Assembly: GCA_029959195.1 (NCBI GenBank)
Contig: CP114122.1
Coordinates: 1,798,001-1,862,000, forward strand
Reading direction: 5' to 3'
Source: Dictyophora rubrovolvata
Lineage: Eukaryota > Basidiomycota > Agaricomycetes > Phallales > Phallaceae
DNA length: 64,000 bases
Below, one piece after another: positions 1 to 15,039 of the stretch (position 1 is its first letter; the number at the start of each line of letters is the position of its first letter). The translations under genes and the position numbers were made by a program. Below the pieces are notes generated by a model. The model made no database searches. It was not told the origin of the DNA and saw nothing but the letters and a program-made list of their open reading frames with translations.

Positions 1-283
1 ATCGACACGCCATGCCAAGGAAGGTGTACAGATGGCCCTGAAGCCGACGAGCTTTCAAGGGACTACCTCCGCTTCCGTGGGCAGCCTTGCCTGCGCCGTT
101 GCGGTGTGATGAGGTTGGGGTAGTAGTAAAGTGACTGGCGGTAGGTAATGGCGGAGAATTATTATTGCTGTTCTTATTAAAGAAAGGAAGCTGGTAGTCG
201 TAATTGTAAGAGAGAGTCTTTTCAGACTTTTCGTCGATGTCGAGGGACTTGTTGGGTTCGTCAGAGTTGTAGAGGCGCACCAT
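1..283 (-). CDS. N-terminal part of an unidentified protein, cut by the window edge
   Basis: An open frame runs leftwards from an ATG at 283 to the window edge, giving about 94 residues. It starts MVRLYNSDEPNKSLDIDEKS, is rich in Ser, Thr, Pro and Asn, and has a basic stretch near its end (SPLKARRLQGHLYTF). Such a polar, low-complexity N-terminus often precedes a folded or membrane domain, but none is visible here and I do not recognise the family. No intron is needed within the visible part. The reading frame is long for chance and the codon use is like that of its neighbours, so I take it as a real first exon; its product cannot be named. Confidence 0.55.
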   Translation of the reverse strand, partial: MVRLYNSDEPNKSLDIDEKSEKTLSYNYDYQLPFFNKNSNNNSPPLPTASHFTTTPTSSHRNGAGKAAHGSGGSPLKARRLQGHLYTFLGMACR

Positions 284-3200
284 CTTTGCGACGACTGAAT
301 ACCGTCGCGTCAGAGTTCTTGTTGACATTTATATGATATGTGGACGCGGGGCGTGGGGTCCGTGACATATGTAGGTGCGGGTGACACCGCAGGCCAAGAG
401 ATGGACAGCAATTACGCGCTGCGAGGCACTTTCCGGATCGAAACAGTTTTTTCCATACTCACCATCATCATTTGCTTAAGCAAGTGATTTAAAGAAGATC
501 TAGAACGTAGGACACCAATCAGAAATCACCAGGTTTTATATATCTCTGGTCATGAGGGCCTGGCTAGAATGTAAATGTAAGGACTCGGATAAACCTTAAT
601 CTTTTGATTTTGAAAAGCATTGAACAAGTTCTATTCATTTGAAAAAGCATATCATCCCAAAGTAATTAAAATCCCTGTTTTGATATCGTAAATTTTGATT
701 ACTGCGGTGTAAAGACTGGTTGCAACTACTGCGTAGACGCAATTTCAAGTTGTCTCGATCGATGTTCAGCTCGCAGCAACAGTTTCTGATATATTGTGGT
801 TCGGACCGATAATTGTCTGACTGCAGAAACACAGCCTTTTTACTCCTTTTTGACCACATAGCTTGGCAATTGCAATGTTTCTACGCCGATTATGATAGCC
901 GTACTCGCAAACATACGGAACCAGTGACTGCATCGATATATACTTAACAGTTGAGCCAGCCTTGTGTTGCAAACAGGGACGATCTCTATGTTCATAGCCT
1001 CATGTACTATAATACTATAGTACATTCTTCTCGGTGAACACTTGCCAGTGTGCGTTGTACACATCTATATATTGAAAACTCCGCCGACGCGACATCGAAA
1101 CCCGTGAGGGGCCGGGTTACCCGTCGATGCATGGCAACAAATCACTCAGTGAAGTGGTTCAATGAAAATAGATCTCACGCTTCTATGGTCAAAATCACAT
1201 TGCAGACGGACCCAGCTTCACGTCGTGAGAATTGGTCCTTCGTTGAGGGAAACATATATCAAGAACAAGCCTCTTCCATTCATATGTCGGGTGTTATATT
1301 GTTCCATGGCGCTTCCAGGGTATTTTATACGTTTCAAGCAGGAGAAGACATCCCAGACGCGTAACCCAATCACAATTAACCGGCGGTTCTTTTCTCCGAC
1401 CTCCCCGACTCGGTCCATTTGAGGAAATGCAACATTGGACTTGTTAACGAACCCAAATACTGCTCCCGCTCCTATCTATTAACCTTAGCAGACATACAAA
1501 TTCTCGGATGTTAGCTCCCACCGCTGGAATTGGCATCATGAAGATGGTTTGGCAGGATGGTTGGTCCAAACTATTCATGGGGAGTTGATGAAATGTATAG
1601 ACAAAGTTACTTTGAAGTACATACGTCTCAATCCTATTTCATTTGACTCATTCTCAACTCTCAACTTCATTTATAGTAGTAGTTATGCGCTGACTGCGAC
1701 AGACTAATAACTTACGAATATTAATGTTTACATACATATTCAATACCGTTCAGGCAGAAGATAGAGTCATCAAGGTAAAAGTAGTTGATAAAAACCGGCC
1801 TTAAAAAACAATCATTGAATTGCGTTGACGTTGAAGCTCGAAGCTTTGAAGCCCCAGGCCACAGGCTCGTGTGCTTCTGGCAGTCAAATATACGTTTTGG
1901 TTTCGAATACACGAATTGCATCAACGTTTGGCGACCACAAATATCACAGCAGCTATAATGGGCTTCGCATAGAGATTTGGATATCCCTAACATAGCCAGA
2001 AAGCAAGAAAGTGCATTTACCTATTTCTTCTAAATATATACATGGTATATATGGAGACCGGGCTTGAGATGCAAGCATCAAATAACACCGTTCTTCGATG
2101 AGTAACCGATGCAATCAACCTCGTGCAGGCTAAATAGCGCACAAGCTATCTGTATCTTTTATAAAACCTTCCGCGGTTAGTAGTAGTCGGGGTGTAGCAC
2201 GGCTGAAAACCATTCATATTGTGAACCACTAGGTCTTTCGCTGGCAGCCCAGGGAAAAGGCAGTCCGTCCCGTCCCAGCACATGTTAGATACAACCCGTG
2301 TCGAATTACCGTCAAGGAGAGCTCACGAAGCAATTTGAAGTAGACGATATCACGCACGTACTTCAGTCAGACTGTCTGTCTGATGGAAAATAGAGCATTA
2401 AACTACAAGTGCCGGCAAAGACTTGGCTTCTGATTGAAGTTGTAGAACTGCACGAATCAGACGAGGGACAAGGTTGTTCACTTGCTTCGATGTACTTGCA
2501 GTACATTCCATCGTAACATCTCTGAATGTAAGAGGCGACCCGAAACTGTATCAGAAAAAAATGCGCTTAATGCAAATTCGTTAGTCATTAATTGCGTACT
2601 TACCATGACATCAACCGACATGAAAATTAGTATGCCAGCAGGTATAAACGCTCGACTGGTTTTACAAGCACAAATGCAGTTGCAGTTGGATGCTCATACT
2701 GGTAATACAAATTCAACCAGACCGTGCATCGTGGAGATTGCACTTAGACGCGCAGCACCCCATGTGTGTTATGTCTGGCAGGACTGGACATGAGGCCTTG
2801 AGGTCGCGGGCAGGTTCTGGCTTCGAATGCACTGTTGAAACAAACAAAGATAGCAGAAAGCTCCAAACGACTCTTGACAAGATCTCGCCGAAAAAATCCC
2901 ATCAAGATATTCGAGAGATGTGACCAAGATATGACACACAAACAATGGTTGTTGTTCTCGTTATTTCGGGCACGAGGTCCGACGAAAACTCATGCGTTAC
3001 GAAATTTAGTGAACCGTGAATGGATCGAGTGAGGAAATCAAGGGAGAGGAAGGCGAGAAGGGAAAGGAGGGGCCAGCAGAACAGCAGAACCGTATCACCA
3101 TCATCCGGAGCCTCGGCAGGCATTTGGTAAACACACTCCGACATTTTCACTTTCAAACACCATCCTCGTCCAGCATCCGTCCTTGACGCTCTTCACACTC

Positions 3201-3563
3201 ATACTTTCCTACCTCATTCTGTGTATTTGCTCCTGACAAGTACTTTATTATCTTCGACAACTTATCGTGGTTAGTTTCTAAAATTCATTTTTTTTTTCTC
3301 CTCTCGGATGATGCCAGTCAACCCACAACATACTCAGCTGCTCGTCACTCGCTCTTATCTTTCGCTTTATCGGAGCCTGTACATCCTCGTTTCATTTGTT
3401 TAACTCATGTCCTTGAAGGTCACATCGCTCATTTATCCAACAGAACGTTCGCCTCACCGTTTTCGAAACCAAAATTCCACCCTTTCTTTCGCCATCCACC
3501 CAATCTTCAATTTACCCGCCTTTACTGCTTTTACCACAAGGAACGGTGCTGCAGTGCGCTTAA
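284..3563. other. Gene-poor stretch between the edge gene and PP1
   Basis: Nothing coding is convincing over this 3.3 kb. The open frames are short (about 60-100 codons), have no family resemblance and cannot be joined by well-placed introns. The last 400 bases before the phosphatase are pyrimidine-rich (for example the T/C run near 3290-3300) and probably hold its promoter and 5' leader. No tRNA-like cloverleaf or terminal repeat was noticed. Confidence 0.5.
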
Positions 3564-5028
<1,465 letters not shown>

Positions 5029-5844
5029 TGACCCGACCTTCGTCGTTCAAACGAAAGCACCCACTTTCCCCTTTCATTTACCTTTTCTACCTGCTCTTCG
5101 CTGTGTCATTTTCAATTCTTTTTTTTTGTTTTTTTGACTTACGTATTATTTTCTGACACTTCATTGACACCTATTAGTATTCTTTTTTTCTTTCCTTTTT
5201 TCTTCTTCTCGGGTGCTCTTCTCTCTGTCTGCGACGTGTGTTTGCGCTTTTGCCCTATGGGTGTGTGGCTTTGCAGTGCTTTTTGGGAGATGGAAAACGT
5301 TATGGCTAGGCTATATTAATCGTATTTTCTCTTTTTGGACAGATTTGCCAATTTTCTGAAAAACTATCCTTTCATCATCCGCCATTTTGTTTTCAAGACT
5401 CGCATCACTACGTTCCGCCACCGCAATCTATCTATCTATACCTCCATCGGCCTGCCCTGTGTGTCCCACTGTCGCGTATCTCCTTGTAGTTACTTCTCCT
5501 CTGTACTACCGCCTCCAAAAATGCCTTGTTTTTACTTATTTTATGACGTCTTAGTTTATATAGTGTGAGCGTGTATAAAATTAGTCACACTAATAGATGG
5601 GAGACATATTTGCGGAGTTTGAATCTATAATTCGCCTTTTCGAGCATCAGAAAGCAACCACAAAACGTTTTCATCTAGAATTTTAAGCTCACTTTTCGCA
5701 CCACACCTCGCAAAAAATTGTCATTCGAAATAATTATCGATACTGTTAACCTATTTTAAGGTTGGTTTTTCTTTCCGCTTTCTTTCAAAGGAGTTAATTT
5801 GAACTTTGTCACAGCCGTAACCCTCACGAACCTTTTCCACTTAT
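5029..5844. other. PP1 3' region and DHH1 promoter
   Basis: No gene seen. The first 550 bases are T-rich with many CTT/TTTC runs, as expected of a 3' UTR. The last 250 bases lead to the DHH1 start and include pyrimidine-rich tracts. Open frames here are low-complexity and unsupported. Confidence 0.5.
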
Positions 5845-7710
5845 ATGGCTCAACCACCGCAAGCATCCACCTCGAGGTAAGTCGCGTTTCTGATATTTCA
5901 TGGATAATGACGAGTTGATAACGATTTCCTACAAAACAGCAATGATTGGAAAGCCGGGCTCAAGGCTCCACCTAAAGACTCCCGTCCCCAAACCGAAGTA
6001 TGTTTCATAAGCGGAACGTGCATTATCAACATCGTTTGAACCTTTTTTTTCTGACAATTAGGATGTAACGGCCACTAAAGGCATCGATTTCGAACAAATG
6101 GCTTTGCGTCGCGAGTTGCTTATGGGTATCTACGAAGCCGGTTTTGACAGACCTTCCCCCATCCAAGAAGAAGCCATTCCTATCGCATTAAATCGAAGAG
6201 ACGTTTTAGCGCGTGCCAAAAACGGGACTGGCAAAACAGCCGCTTTTGTCATTCCATCATTGCAAAACATTGACGTGACTAAACCAAAAATTCAAGCCTT
6301 GCTTCTTGTTCCTACCCGTGAACTGGCGCTGCAGACATCGCAGGTGTGCAAAACGCTAGGAAAGCATATGAATGTCCAGGTGATGGTTACAACTGGCGGT
6401 ACAACTCTAAAAGATGACATTCTTCGGTTGAGCGAATCGGTGCATGTTCTGGTTGGCACGCCTGGTCGTATCCTTGATCTCGCCGGTAAAGGAGTGGCGG
6501 ACTTGAGCGAATGTCCCGTGTTTGTGATGGATGAAGCAGATAAACTTCTCAGTGCCGAGTTCGCACCTGTTATGGAGCAATTGTTGGGTTACCTGCCAGA
6601 GACGAGACAAGTCATGCTTTTCAGTGCTACTTTCCCACTTATTGTCAAGGACTTCAAAGTAAAACGCACCATTTTTATATTTGTATGGCTTTACTGAGAA
6701 TATCTCCACAGGAAAAACACATGACATCACCACATGAGATTAACCTCATGGAGGAATTAACACTGAAAGGTGTTACACAATACTACGCATTCGTCGAAGA
6801 GCGTCAAAAGGTCCACTGTCTCAATACACTCTTCTCGAAGGTATAGCATATGCTCAGAGTGACACCTTTTCTTTGTCATTGACATCTTTCACTTCTTAGT
6901 TACAAATTAACCAATCAATTATCTTCTGCAATTCTACCAACCGAGTCGAGCTTTTGGCCAAAAAGGTCACTGATCTCGGCTACTCCTGCTTTTATTCTCA
7001 TGCAAAGATGCTTCAATCACATCGTAATCGTGTCTTCCACGATTTCCGCAATGGCGCTTGCCGAAACCTTGTATGTTCAGGTAAAGTTCTATCCCTTGTC
7101 AGGCAGGATTGTCGAAAGATAATCAAATCATCTCCGCATCTTAGATCTCCTGACACGTGGCATTGATATTCAAGCTGTCAATGTTGTGATCAATTTCGAT
7201 TTTCCTAAAAATAGTGAAACATATCTCCATCGTATCGGTCGTTCAGGACGATTTGGACATTTGGGATTGGCGATTAACTTGATCACGTATGAAGATCGTT
7301 TCAACCTCTACCGTATCGAGCAGGAACTTGGTACGGAAATTCAACCCATACCGACACAAATCGATAAGAGACTATACGTTGCGCCCACTGGCATTGATGA
7401 CCTCACACCCCCTCAACCGAGACAACCCGAGGATCAAACACGAACTGCGAATCATTACCCGGCCACTCGTCAATCTTCGATTCCGATACCTGCTCAGCTT
7501 CAACAACAGCACCAAGCTCAACAGGTGCAGATTGCTCAATTGCAGGCGGCGGCAGGCCAAGCTCAGGTTCAGGCTCAATCTGCATCTGTATTACAGCAAC
7601 ACCGGATAATGCAAGGAAATGGAATCGCTCCTCCTTTGCGAGCAAATGGCGGTGTCATTCCAATTCAACAACAGCAACAACAGATGTATGGTCGGGGCCC
7701 TGCTCGATGA
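5845..7710 (+). CDS. DHH1: DEAD-box RNA helicase, DHH1/DDX6 family
   Basis: ATP-dependent RNA helicase that promotes mRNA decapping and translational repression in P-bodies. Exons: 5845-5876, 5940-5997, 6062-6658, 6712-6840, 6900-7080, 7145-7710 (520 aa). Helicase motifs occur in order: Q motif ([13 protein letters not shown]), I AKNGTGKT, Ia PTRELALQ, Ib [27 protein letters not shown] and [12 protein letters not shown]. Dhh1-type blocks such as [19 protein letters not shown] and [10 protein letters not shown] make the orthology strong. The last ~110 residues form a Gln/Ala-rich tail with several CAA/CAG runs, as is common in fungal Dhh1. The first exon encodes only about ten residues and was chosen because it restores the family N-terminus ([20 protein letters not shown]). 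Confidence 0.96.
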
Positions 7711-10700
7711 ATTCGGGCTATCTAGCAAACGGCCTCAATATTAAACGAAATCTCAACACTTACATTACCACCATTCAGGGCTTTTCGACTTTGTACATAT
7801 ACATACAGGCACGACGTGGAATCCCAATTTTTTAAACGTGCCTTTTTTCTGTCTCGTCATCATCTGTTTCCGTGTTTTTACTAGTTATCCGTTCGAATGT
7901 CTTATTATACGTAATTCTCACCCTCCGTCGTTCTTTGGTTCTTTTACATACATAGCTACCCGACATGGCTAACACTTTTTATTATTTTGGAGCCCTCCTT
8001 TGGTAATAGCTATGTATTCCGTTCGTTGGCACTTTGACGCCACGTAGTATTTCAAATGAGATTATGTCGTTACGAGGTCGGTTCATAACTAACGGTGGAC
8101 TTTTTTTGAGTGAGTCGGCCATTGTTTAATGCAAAAGCAGCTGTGGCATCAAATAATGATTATGCAAAAAAGCAATCCCTTCATTTTTACTTGATGTAGA
8201 TAGGAAAACTTGAAGGGCATGTGTTTTTTTTTTTGTTCCCTTCCTCTGGGAAGGCCAATGGGAAAGGGGATATATGCATCAAGCTAACGTATACATTACT
8301 TCTCGGTCCGGAATATTTACATGCAGCTTATCAGTCCTATAAACTGAATTATGAGCATACCAGATCGTGTACATTCATTGAAGCGTACATTTAATTATGG
8401 CACAGTACGGGAGATCTACCGGTTCTTCCGTATGATATCCAGAACTTGCTTCATTTCATGAGAAAAACAATAAAAAATGGAAAACTTTTCAGTCCCCCTT
8501 GTCCAAGTTCAGACGCCTGTTGATTGAGGAAGGAAAGAGGTGCCAATCTTTCAAAACATTGGGACGTATTTATAAGGTTCTCCAAAGTGCCCTTCTAACC
8601 GGTGATCATACCATAAACCAATACAGCATAGGAGGTAAGGTACCTTTGAGTGCCTAGGTCAGGATGTTCTGTTTGTTACTTAACAAGATCCGGAAGTAAC
8701 TGACGGAGCGTCGTTGTATGCACACACAAGTTGACCCGAGTGAAAAACCGAAAGAAGGGAAGGTCTTCTCAAGTTTCGATCAAAATGAAATATTAATTCA
8801 CACGCGATGAACCTCCATTCTGAAATGCTATAATAGAGGAAAAATAAGGTTTTGAGTGGCTCACTGGCATCATGAAATATCGACCATACAGTCCGGCGTA
8901 GTAAGTTTGAGGACGCAACTCTGCCATGGTAGACTATTTCTAAGGAGACGTTATAGTTACCCAACTTAGACTCAGTAAATGGACTTACTGTCATCATTAC
9001 CAGAGGCTTGGATAGTACCAGCATCAATAACGTAGTCTTGGATTTTTGAGTCTCCCCACTGGCAACCAGATTGTGAATACTGAATTCACCAAGATTTTCG
9101 ATACAATATGGAACATCCAGTTGGCTGTTATGTAACGAACTTCTTGGGCTTGGGTTGATTAGATAGAGACTAGTCCGGACTGGAGGGTACGGCTACAACT
9201 TGAACTGCTTACCCTAGATCATTCAGTATACATCTATTCTCTTTAATTCTAATGTATTTCCGATTTGGTTAGTCAGGACGTACATATCCTCAATAGAAAT
9301 ATATTGTTACTCACAAGCAAGGCCGCCCAATGCTAGTATAGACGTTATTGAAAAGAAAAGGCCAGGAAAAAGTTCGGCATATTTAAGAGGCATTGAGTAA
9401 TAATTTCTCATTGTCGTCATAGCCCTCGAAAAAAAAGGCTATATACGACAGCTCAAAACCAAAAGCAGCTGCCCAATGCGATATATTTATGGTGTGTCAA
9501 AGAGTCCGTGAACCGGACTCAGATACAATGCTGCAATTGACTGTGAAAGCCGTTGAATCAATATGGACAGACTGAATTTAGCCATTGATTATCATGAGTG
9601 TTGGGTCGGGTCACCTGACAAAGCTCTCAGCCAATTGGGCAACATCACCTAAACGTCGAGTCTTTCGACGCAGTTGGAGTAGCCCAACCCTTCCGTAAAG
9701 AGAAACACCGCGGTTGATTATACTTTTTGCATATATGACATCGTGGGTCTTCCCCAGTCGCATAATCGGCCTGTAGATCGTTGACCCGTGATAAACACCT
9801 CTTTGTTATCTATGCAAGCCGAACCGCGGACTTTATTCTCGTCAGATCCATGTTTGGGGATGGATGGAAGGATGCTGAACACAACCTTAACTTTATTGAC
9901 GTACGTCTTTTCGGATAATATATATTACCCTACGCTTGGAGGTTCTTTCTTTGTAAAAGACCGGTGGTAGCGAGCATGAATCCGGGGAGGGGTGGTAGCG
10001 CGAATGCGGGATCAGTGCGTAACACATGACATTGAAGTCGTTGGAATTACAGCCCTTTTCCGGGAATACACTAGTAGAGACAAAATGGAGGTATGCTCTC
10101 TCCGCAGCTTTGGTATGGATCCATAACGGCTGATTTTCCATCTCATATCGGAAGCATGCGACTGGTGACTAAGTTTAGTCAAGCCACTGGAAAACCTCCC
10201 CTTAGGCTTATGGCCTAATTACTATCACATACACGCCATACATACCTACATTTGCATCAACCACAGATGTCAACGCAACGCAACACAACCGAAAATGTTT
10301 GTTCGCTTCTAACTCCCGCGACACTAGCCAGAGCCTTCTAACGAATAATAATTCGTTGAGCTGACAATGAGAGAAGGCGTGCCATTGGCGATGTATTGAT
10401 CGTCGAAGATCACTAGCTCTGCAGGCACCAAACCTGCCCGGTCCGTTCCAATGGGACCAACTACTTGAAACAATCGGGAGCCGAGACTCGAAGGCCACTT
10501 TTTTCAGGTCGGCTCGCAGAATAGGCAAACGAATGATATTAGCTCGGTTCGGGGAAATCCAAGCAATCATTTGAAGCTCCTGAACACGGTCTTAAATTCT
10601 CACTCGCAGAAAGTTTGACATGTCGTCACTGGGTGTAGCTGATCGAAATCGGCTTTTCGGAAAGTTGAAAATGAACATCGGTGCGTGAGGTATTCTGATC

Positions 10701-11460
10701 TAAAAAGTACAAGGAGCTTTGTCGACCGGAATAATTGATCTTTATAAGGAATATACTTCCTCCTGATGGCTAGTTTTAGAATTATTAAACAATTAAATAA
10801 GTATTTTGTAAATTTGAACAAGACAATCGGAAAACACTCACTGACTCGGAGTCACATGTGACTTATAGATGGACCTTTTCGCCAACCTACTCGTTTCAGA
10901 TTAGCTTGTCCGCGCAAAGTAAAGTTTTTTTATTTGCTTGTTATACTGTGTTTCTTGGATTTAATCATCATAAGCAGCTAATTTGTTAGCACTGCGGATG
11001 GTATGACCTTCAGGTTTCCTGCGCCCCGAGCGCGACTGCAGTTGACGAATCTGCAGAAGAGGACTCAAACGACGCTCACTGTCCAAATTCAACTATCGCT
11101 GGCTTTTGCTATAACTCCCAGAACATTTTCAATTTCTTTATTTTTGATTTAATCACCACATTTTCTGTGAAGCTGGTCCCGAGCGCCGCTGTCGGATGGA
11201 AAACAAGAAGTCTCCTTGGGAGGAAATTATTTACTTAATTATTCATCAACTTATTTTCTCTCCTATTATGAAATTAAAACCTGGGAATTCGAAGCAAATC
11301 TCATTTCCAAAATCGCGCTCACATTCATGCACACGCCTTGTCAAGCTTTGCCGGTCGATCCAGTAAGATCATGGTATATCTCAGAAGTAAGGCATCCCGT
11401 AACCTATATGAACGGCACCATCCTATTTTTCATCGCTGTTTGTCGTCCCTTATCTCCCCT
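7711..11460. other. Long gene-poor stretch
   Basis: About 3.75 kb with no gene I can support. The longest frames (8680-9027 and 10208-10570, both minus) show no family resemblance and no usable flanking splice sites. The first ~400 bases are T-rich and look like the DHH1 3' region. A short direct repeat lies at about 9963-10002 (GGTGGTAGCG twice). Composition is AT-rich with many stop codons in all frames. This may be decayed sequence or regulatory DNA for oxalate decarboxylase. Confidence 0.45.
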
Positions 11461-13462
11461 ATGATGTTTAGTTCCAAGTTTCTCCTCGCCGCTCTATTCT
11501 TTTTCTATCGATCTTCCGTTCTGGGAGCCCCTGCCTCATCTGTATCCCCTGATAGCGAATCTTTCCCCCAAACTCCTAGTCAGGCCTCAACCGCTCCAAC
11601 ACAAAGTTTCACTGCCGGACTAACAAGCGATGATCCCAACAACTCTTTGTTTGATCAGTTCCAAGAGGAAACGCCGGAGGCCATTCGTGGCACCCTTGGC
11701 GCAACTGTCATTGGACCACAGAATGTCGTACTAGACAGGTAAATGACTAGCCACGACTTAAGAATGACCTATCCAATTAAGCATTTTGTCTTTGATAGAC
11801 TGAGCCCTGATTTCCTGGCTCCCCCGAGTACCGATGCTGGCAGCGTTGAAAACGCCAAATGGCCTTTCAGTCTTTCTCACAATCGTCTACAGACGGGTGG
11901 CTGGGCTCGTCAACAGAATGGTTTGTTCTTGTCATTTATTCAGTCTGTATCTTGGTCTGATTCCGTGTTCACCAGTCCAAAATATGCCCATCGCAGTGAG
12001 TCAAGATTAGCTTTTCAGAATAAAATTACCTCTTTTGATTGACACGTCGGTAAGACCGAGTTGGCTGGTGTAGACATGAGATTAGAAGCTGGCGCAATTC
12101 GGTAAGTCTCATTCGTTGTTACATCCGATAAATATGTAACGGCCGAAAAGGGAACTACATTGGCACAGCACAGGAGAATGGGGATATATTTTCGGGGTAT
12201 CTGATTTCTTTTTTTAAAAATAAATAAAATACAACTTAGCCAACTTCAACCTTAGGGTCAAGTACAAATCACCGCCGTGGAGCCCGGAGGGTTGAACTAC
12301 ATAGCAGACCTGGTCAGCAGCATTCTTAAAAAAATTAAATTGTTTCTCATATTTGCAGAATGCCGGTGACGTTTGGTACTTCCCCGCTGGAGTTCCTCAT
12401 TCGATCCAAGCCACAAACAAATCCGCTGCAGGTGCTGAATTTCTTCTTGTAAGTGTAATGTTGTGAATGTTCTTAACCGGAGTTTCATACGAGTATTTTT
12501 TTAAGGTTTTTGACTCTGGAACCTTCAGTGAGGACGACACATTTTTACTCTCGGACTGGCTGGCGCATATTCCAAAGGAAGTCCTAGCGAAGAACTTCCA
12601 CACGTCGATCGAAGCTTTTGCCCACATCCCTGCGAACCAACTCTATATTTTCCCTAGTTCCCCTCCCCCTCCTGCTGCGCAGAATGCAGTGTCGGATTCA
12701 AATGGTCAAGTTCCACAGGCATTATCTTTTCCCTGGTCGCAATCCTCTCGAACCCCTCTTACTGGAGGTTCCGTTAAAATTCTTGATTCAACAACATTCC
12801 CCGTTTCTCAAACAATAGCTGCCGCTGATGTGGTGGTGGGGGTTGGTGGAATGCGAGAACTTCACGTAAATGCTTAGTGCCCTGTTGAGCTCTGACTAAC
12901 TAACATCTATCTACCTTTGTTTGAAGTGGCACCCTACCCAAGGTATGTTCGATTATATGTTCTTCAAGAAGCTTTAATTGAAATCATATTTCACAGACGA
13001 ATGGTCTTTTTTCATGTGTGTATCTTTTTTTATCATACATATGGATTGTGAGCTATAATGGATTACTAGCTCTGGCACTGCCCGTGTAACAATCTTTGCG
13101 GCTGAAGGCAACGCCAGAACTTTCGATTACCAAGCGGGAGACATTGGGTATGTTCCGGTGAGTGCTGCTACCCGTGTGCCTTAGGGACGGGGAAGGTTGA
13201 ACCATATGTCAGGCAAGTTGCGGACACTTTGTTGAGAACATCGGCAATGATACGCTGGAATATTTGGAGATATTCAAATCCAGTAAGTCCGCCAATGATG
13301 TTTTCGAGTTTATTTATGTTGATTTTCCACGCAGATAAATTTGAGGACATTAGTCTTAACCAATGGCTTGCGTTGACTCCTCCGGACTTGGTCAAAGCCC
13401 ATTTGAATATTGATGACGCCACAGTAGCCCTATTCAATAAGACGGAGCAGGTTGTAGTATAA
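11461..13462 (+). CDS. Oxalate decarboxylase, secreted bicupin
   Basis: Mn-dependent bicupin that turns oxalate into formate and CO2; fungi of this kind use it to limit oxalate outside the hypha. Thirteen exons: 11461-11738, 11799-11920, 11976-11995, 12055-12101, 12151-12196, 12256-12312, 12359-12448, 12506-12865, 12927-12942, 12997-13015, 13070-13157, 13213-13282, 13335-13462 (446 aa, normal length). A signal peptide (FLLAALFFFYRSSVLGAP) starts the protein. Cupin 1 has RELHWHSTGEWGY (His159, His161, Glu165) and PHSIQ; cupin 2 has RELHWHPTQDEWSFF (His340, His342, Glu347) and GHFVENIG. Three exons are only 16-20 nt, placed by phase and by the conserved HWHPTQDEWSFFISG block. All junctions are GT-AG. 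The first ATG pair (11461/11464) both fit; an upstream in-frame ATG at 11338 would spoil the signal peptide. Confidence 0.95.
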
Positions 13463-15039
13463 TGCAAGGGCTAGTGACTTTTCCATGTATTATTATTATA
13501 ATTAAACGCACTCCGAAGTGGTTCTCCGCAGCACTTCGAGTACATATATCTTGAGCTTGGGGGAAATCATAAATAAAAGTTTTGTCATCGACAACGGGCA
13601 GTTCGCGTATCTTTCCTTTTGATAGTTCAACATCTAACTATATATATACTAGAAGGTTTTAAAAATATTACACTTCTGTATGTCAATTGTCAATTTGCGA
13701 GTACTTCTTCATATTACTACGCGAAGATATAAATAAAAGGCGATGTATGCCATCATAACAGCTTCTCCAGGAAAAAGAAGATGATTAGGATTTTTATACA
13801 TTCGCTGAAGGTCTTATTATGTAAATGACACGGATCTGCTGGGAAGCAAGTTTTTCCTTGCCTACCTAATGTTTGAATTCTTCCGTTTCACTCGGTCTAT
13901 TAAAAACACCAAGTAAGGGAAGACATGACCAAATTTGCACGGGTAATATATTGCCGTGTTTGTTGTAGCTGCATTTGAGAACACCGGCCGCCGTGAACCC
14001 CCATATCTAGCCAGACAGACATTATATGGCGTGGTTGGAAATTCGCCTTTTTTTCAGGCACTTTATTATTAAAATTGGCAATAGGCCTTGCGCTACAACC
14101 CCGCATATATATGACCTCGGCTAACCCCAGATGGCAGGTAATTTATTTTAGTTATCATGGACTGATTGGAAAGTCCACTAGACAAGTTTTATTTCAGTTG
14201 ATGACACCTTCCGGCTCCGCAGTTTGAGACCACATGACACGGAGTGCGAACGAATGATGTATGTAAAATCGGCCTACAATCTCGATTCTGCAAATTTTGG
14301 AGCACAGCTTCAGTTCGGATTAGCTCTAAGCTGAGTAAAACTGGGAGGGAATTCGGAACTTGAGCTTGAAAAACCATAAAAAAAAGAAATTCATAACAAA
14401 TATGGGATCTCATAATTCGGCCTATCAGGACTTAATCCAATGTCCTAGATATAAACGGATCTGTCAAAACTGGAAGTGACACTAGACTGAGAAGGGAGTC
14501 GTGATGTGGGCCAAACCTGGTTCGCAGAACGTAGTCCACCCTGGCTATTAGAGATTCATTTTCCGTCGCATATTTGCACTACCGGAGTCTACAACCAGAT
14601 CAACCTGTCAATAAGTGGATATGTATGATTGATTTCGTAGCACATGACGAACAACGTGTAGTTAGGCTCCAGGACGCATGACTCGGAAATGAACGTCAAA
14701 TAATAAGTGTTGTTGCCGTAAATCCGTGCGTAATAAGCTGCATTTGTCTGGCAAGGACCTCACACGACTGTTCAGTCCGACCTATCGTCGGTGCATAGAT
14801 CTCCTGCGAGTTTTTTCCTCTAGTTTAGTTTACAATTCTGCTTAGCCGGTTTTAAATGACATCACCGCCACAATTCAAGTTTTGAGGCATAACATTCAAG
14901 TTGATCATATTGCCATGTAGAAATAAGACATGCGTGGTAGAAGAATTGAATCAAGTCATGGTGGGTGTACCAACTTCGCGATTGAATAAAATATGGAAAT
15001 GAGGGCATTGTCACTTACTCAAATGTACTTATCCAAATG
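13463..15039. other. Convergent intergenic region
   Basis: About 1.6 kb between the ends of oxalate decarboxylase (+) and the SPX-RING gene (-). It is AT-rich with no supported coding frame, RNA gene or clear repeat. Part must be 3' UTR of both neighbours. Confidence 0.5.

Noticed and set aside
8680-9027. A 115-residue minus-strand frame in the gene-poor stretch
   Set aside because: No family resemblance, no supporting splice sites and a composition like random translation.
10208-10570. A 120-residue minus-strand frame
   Set aside because: No recognisable motif, and it is not continued by plausible exons.
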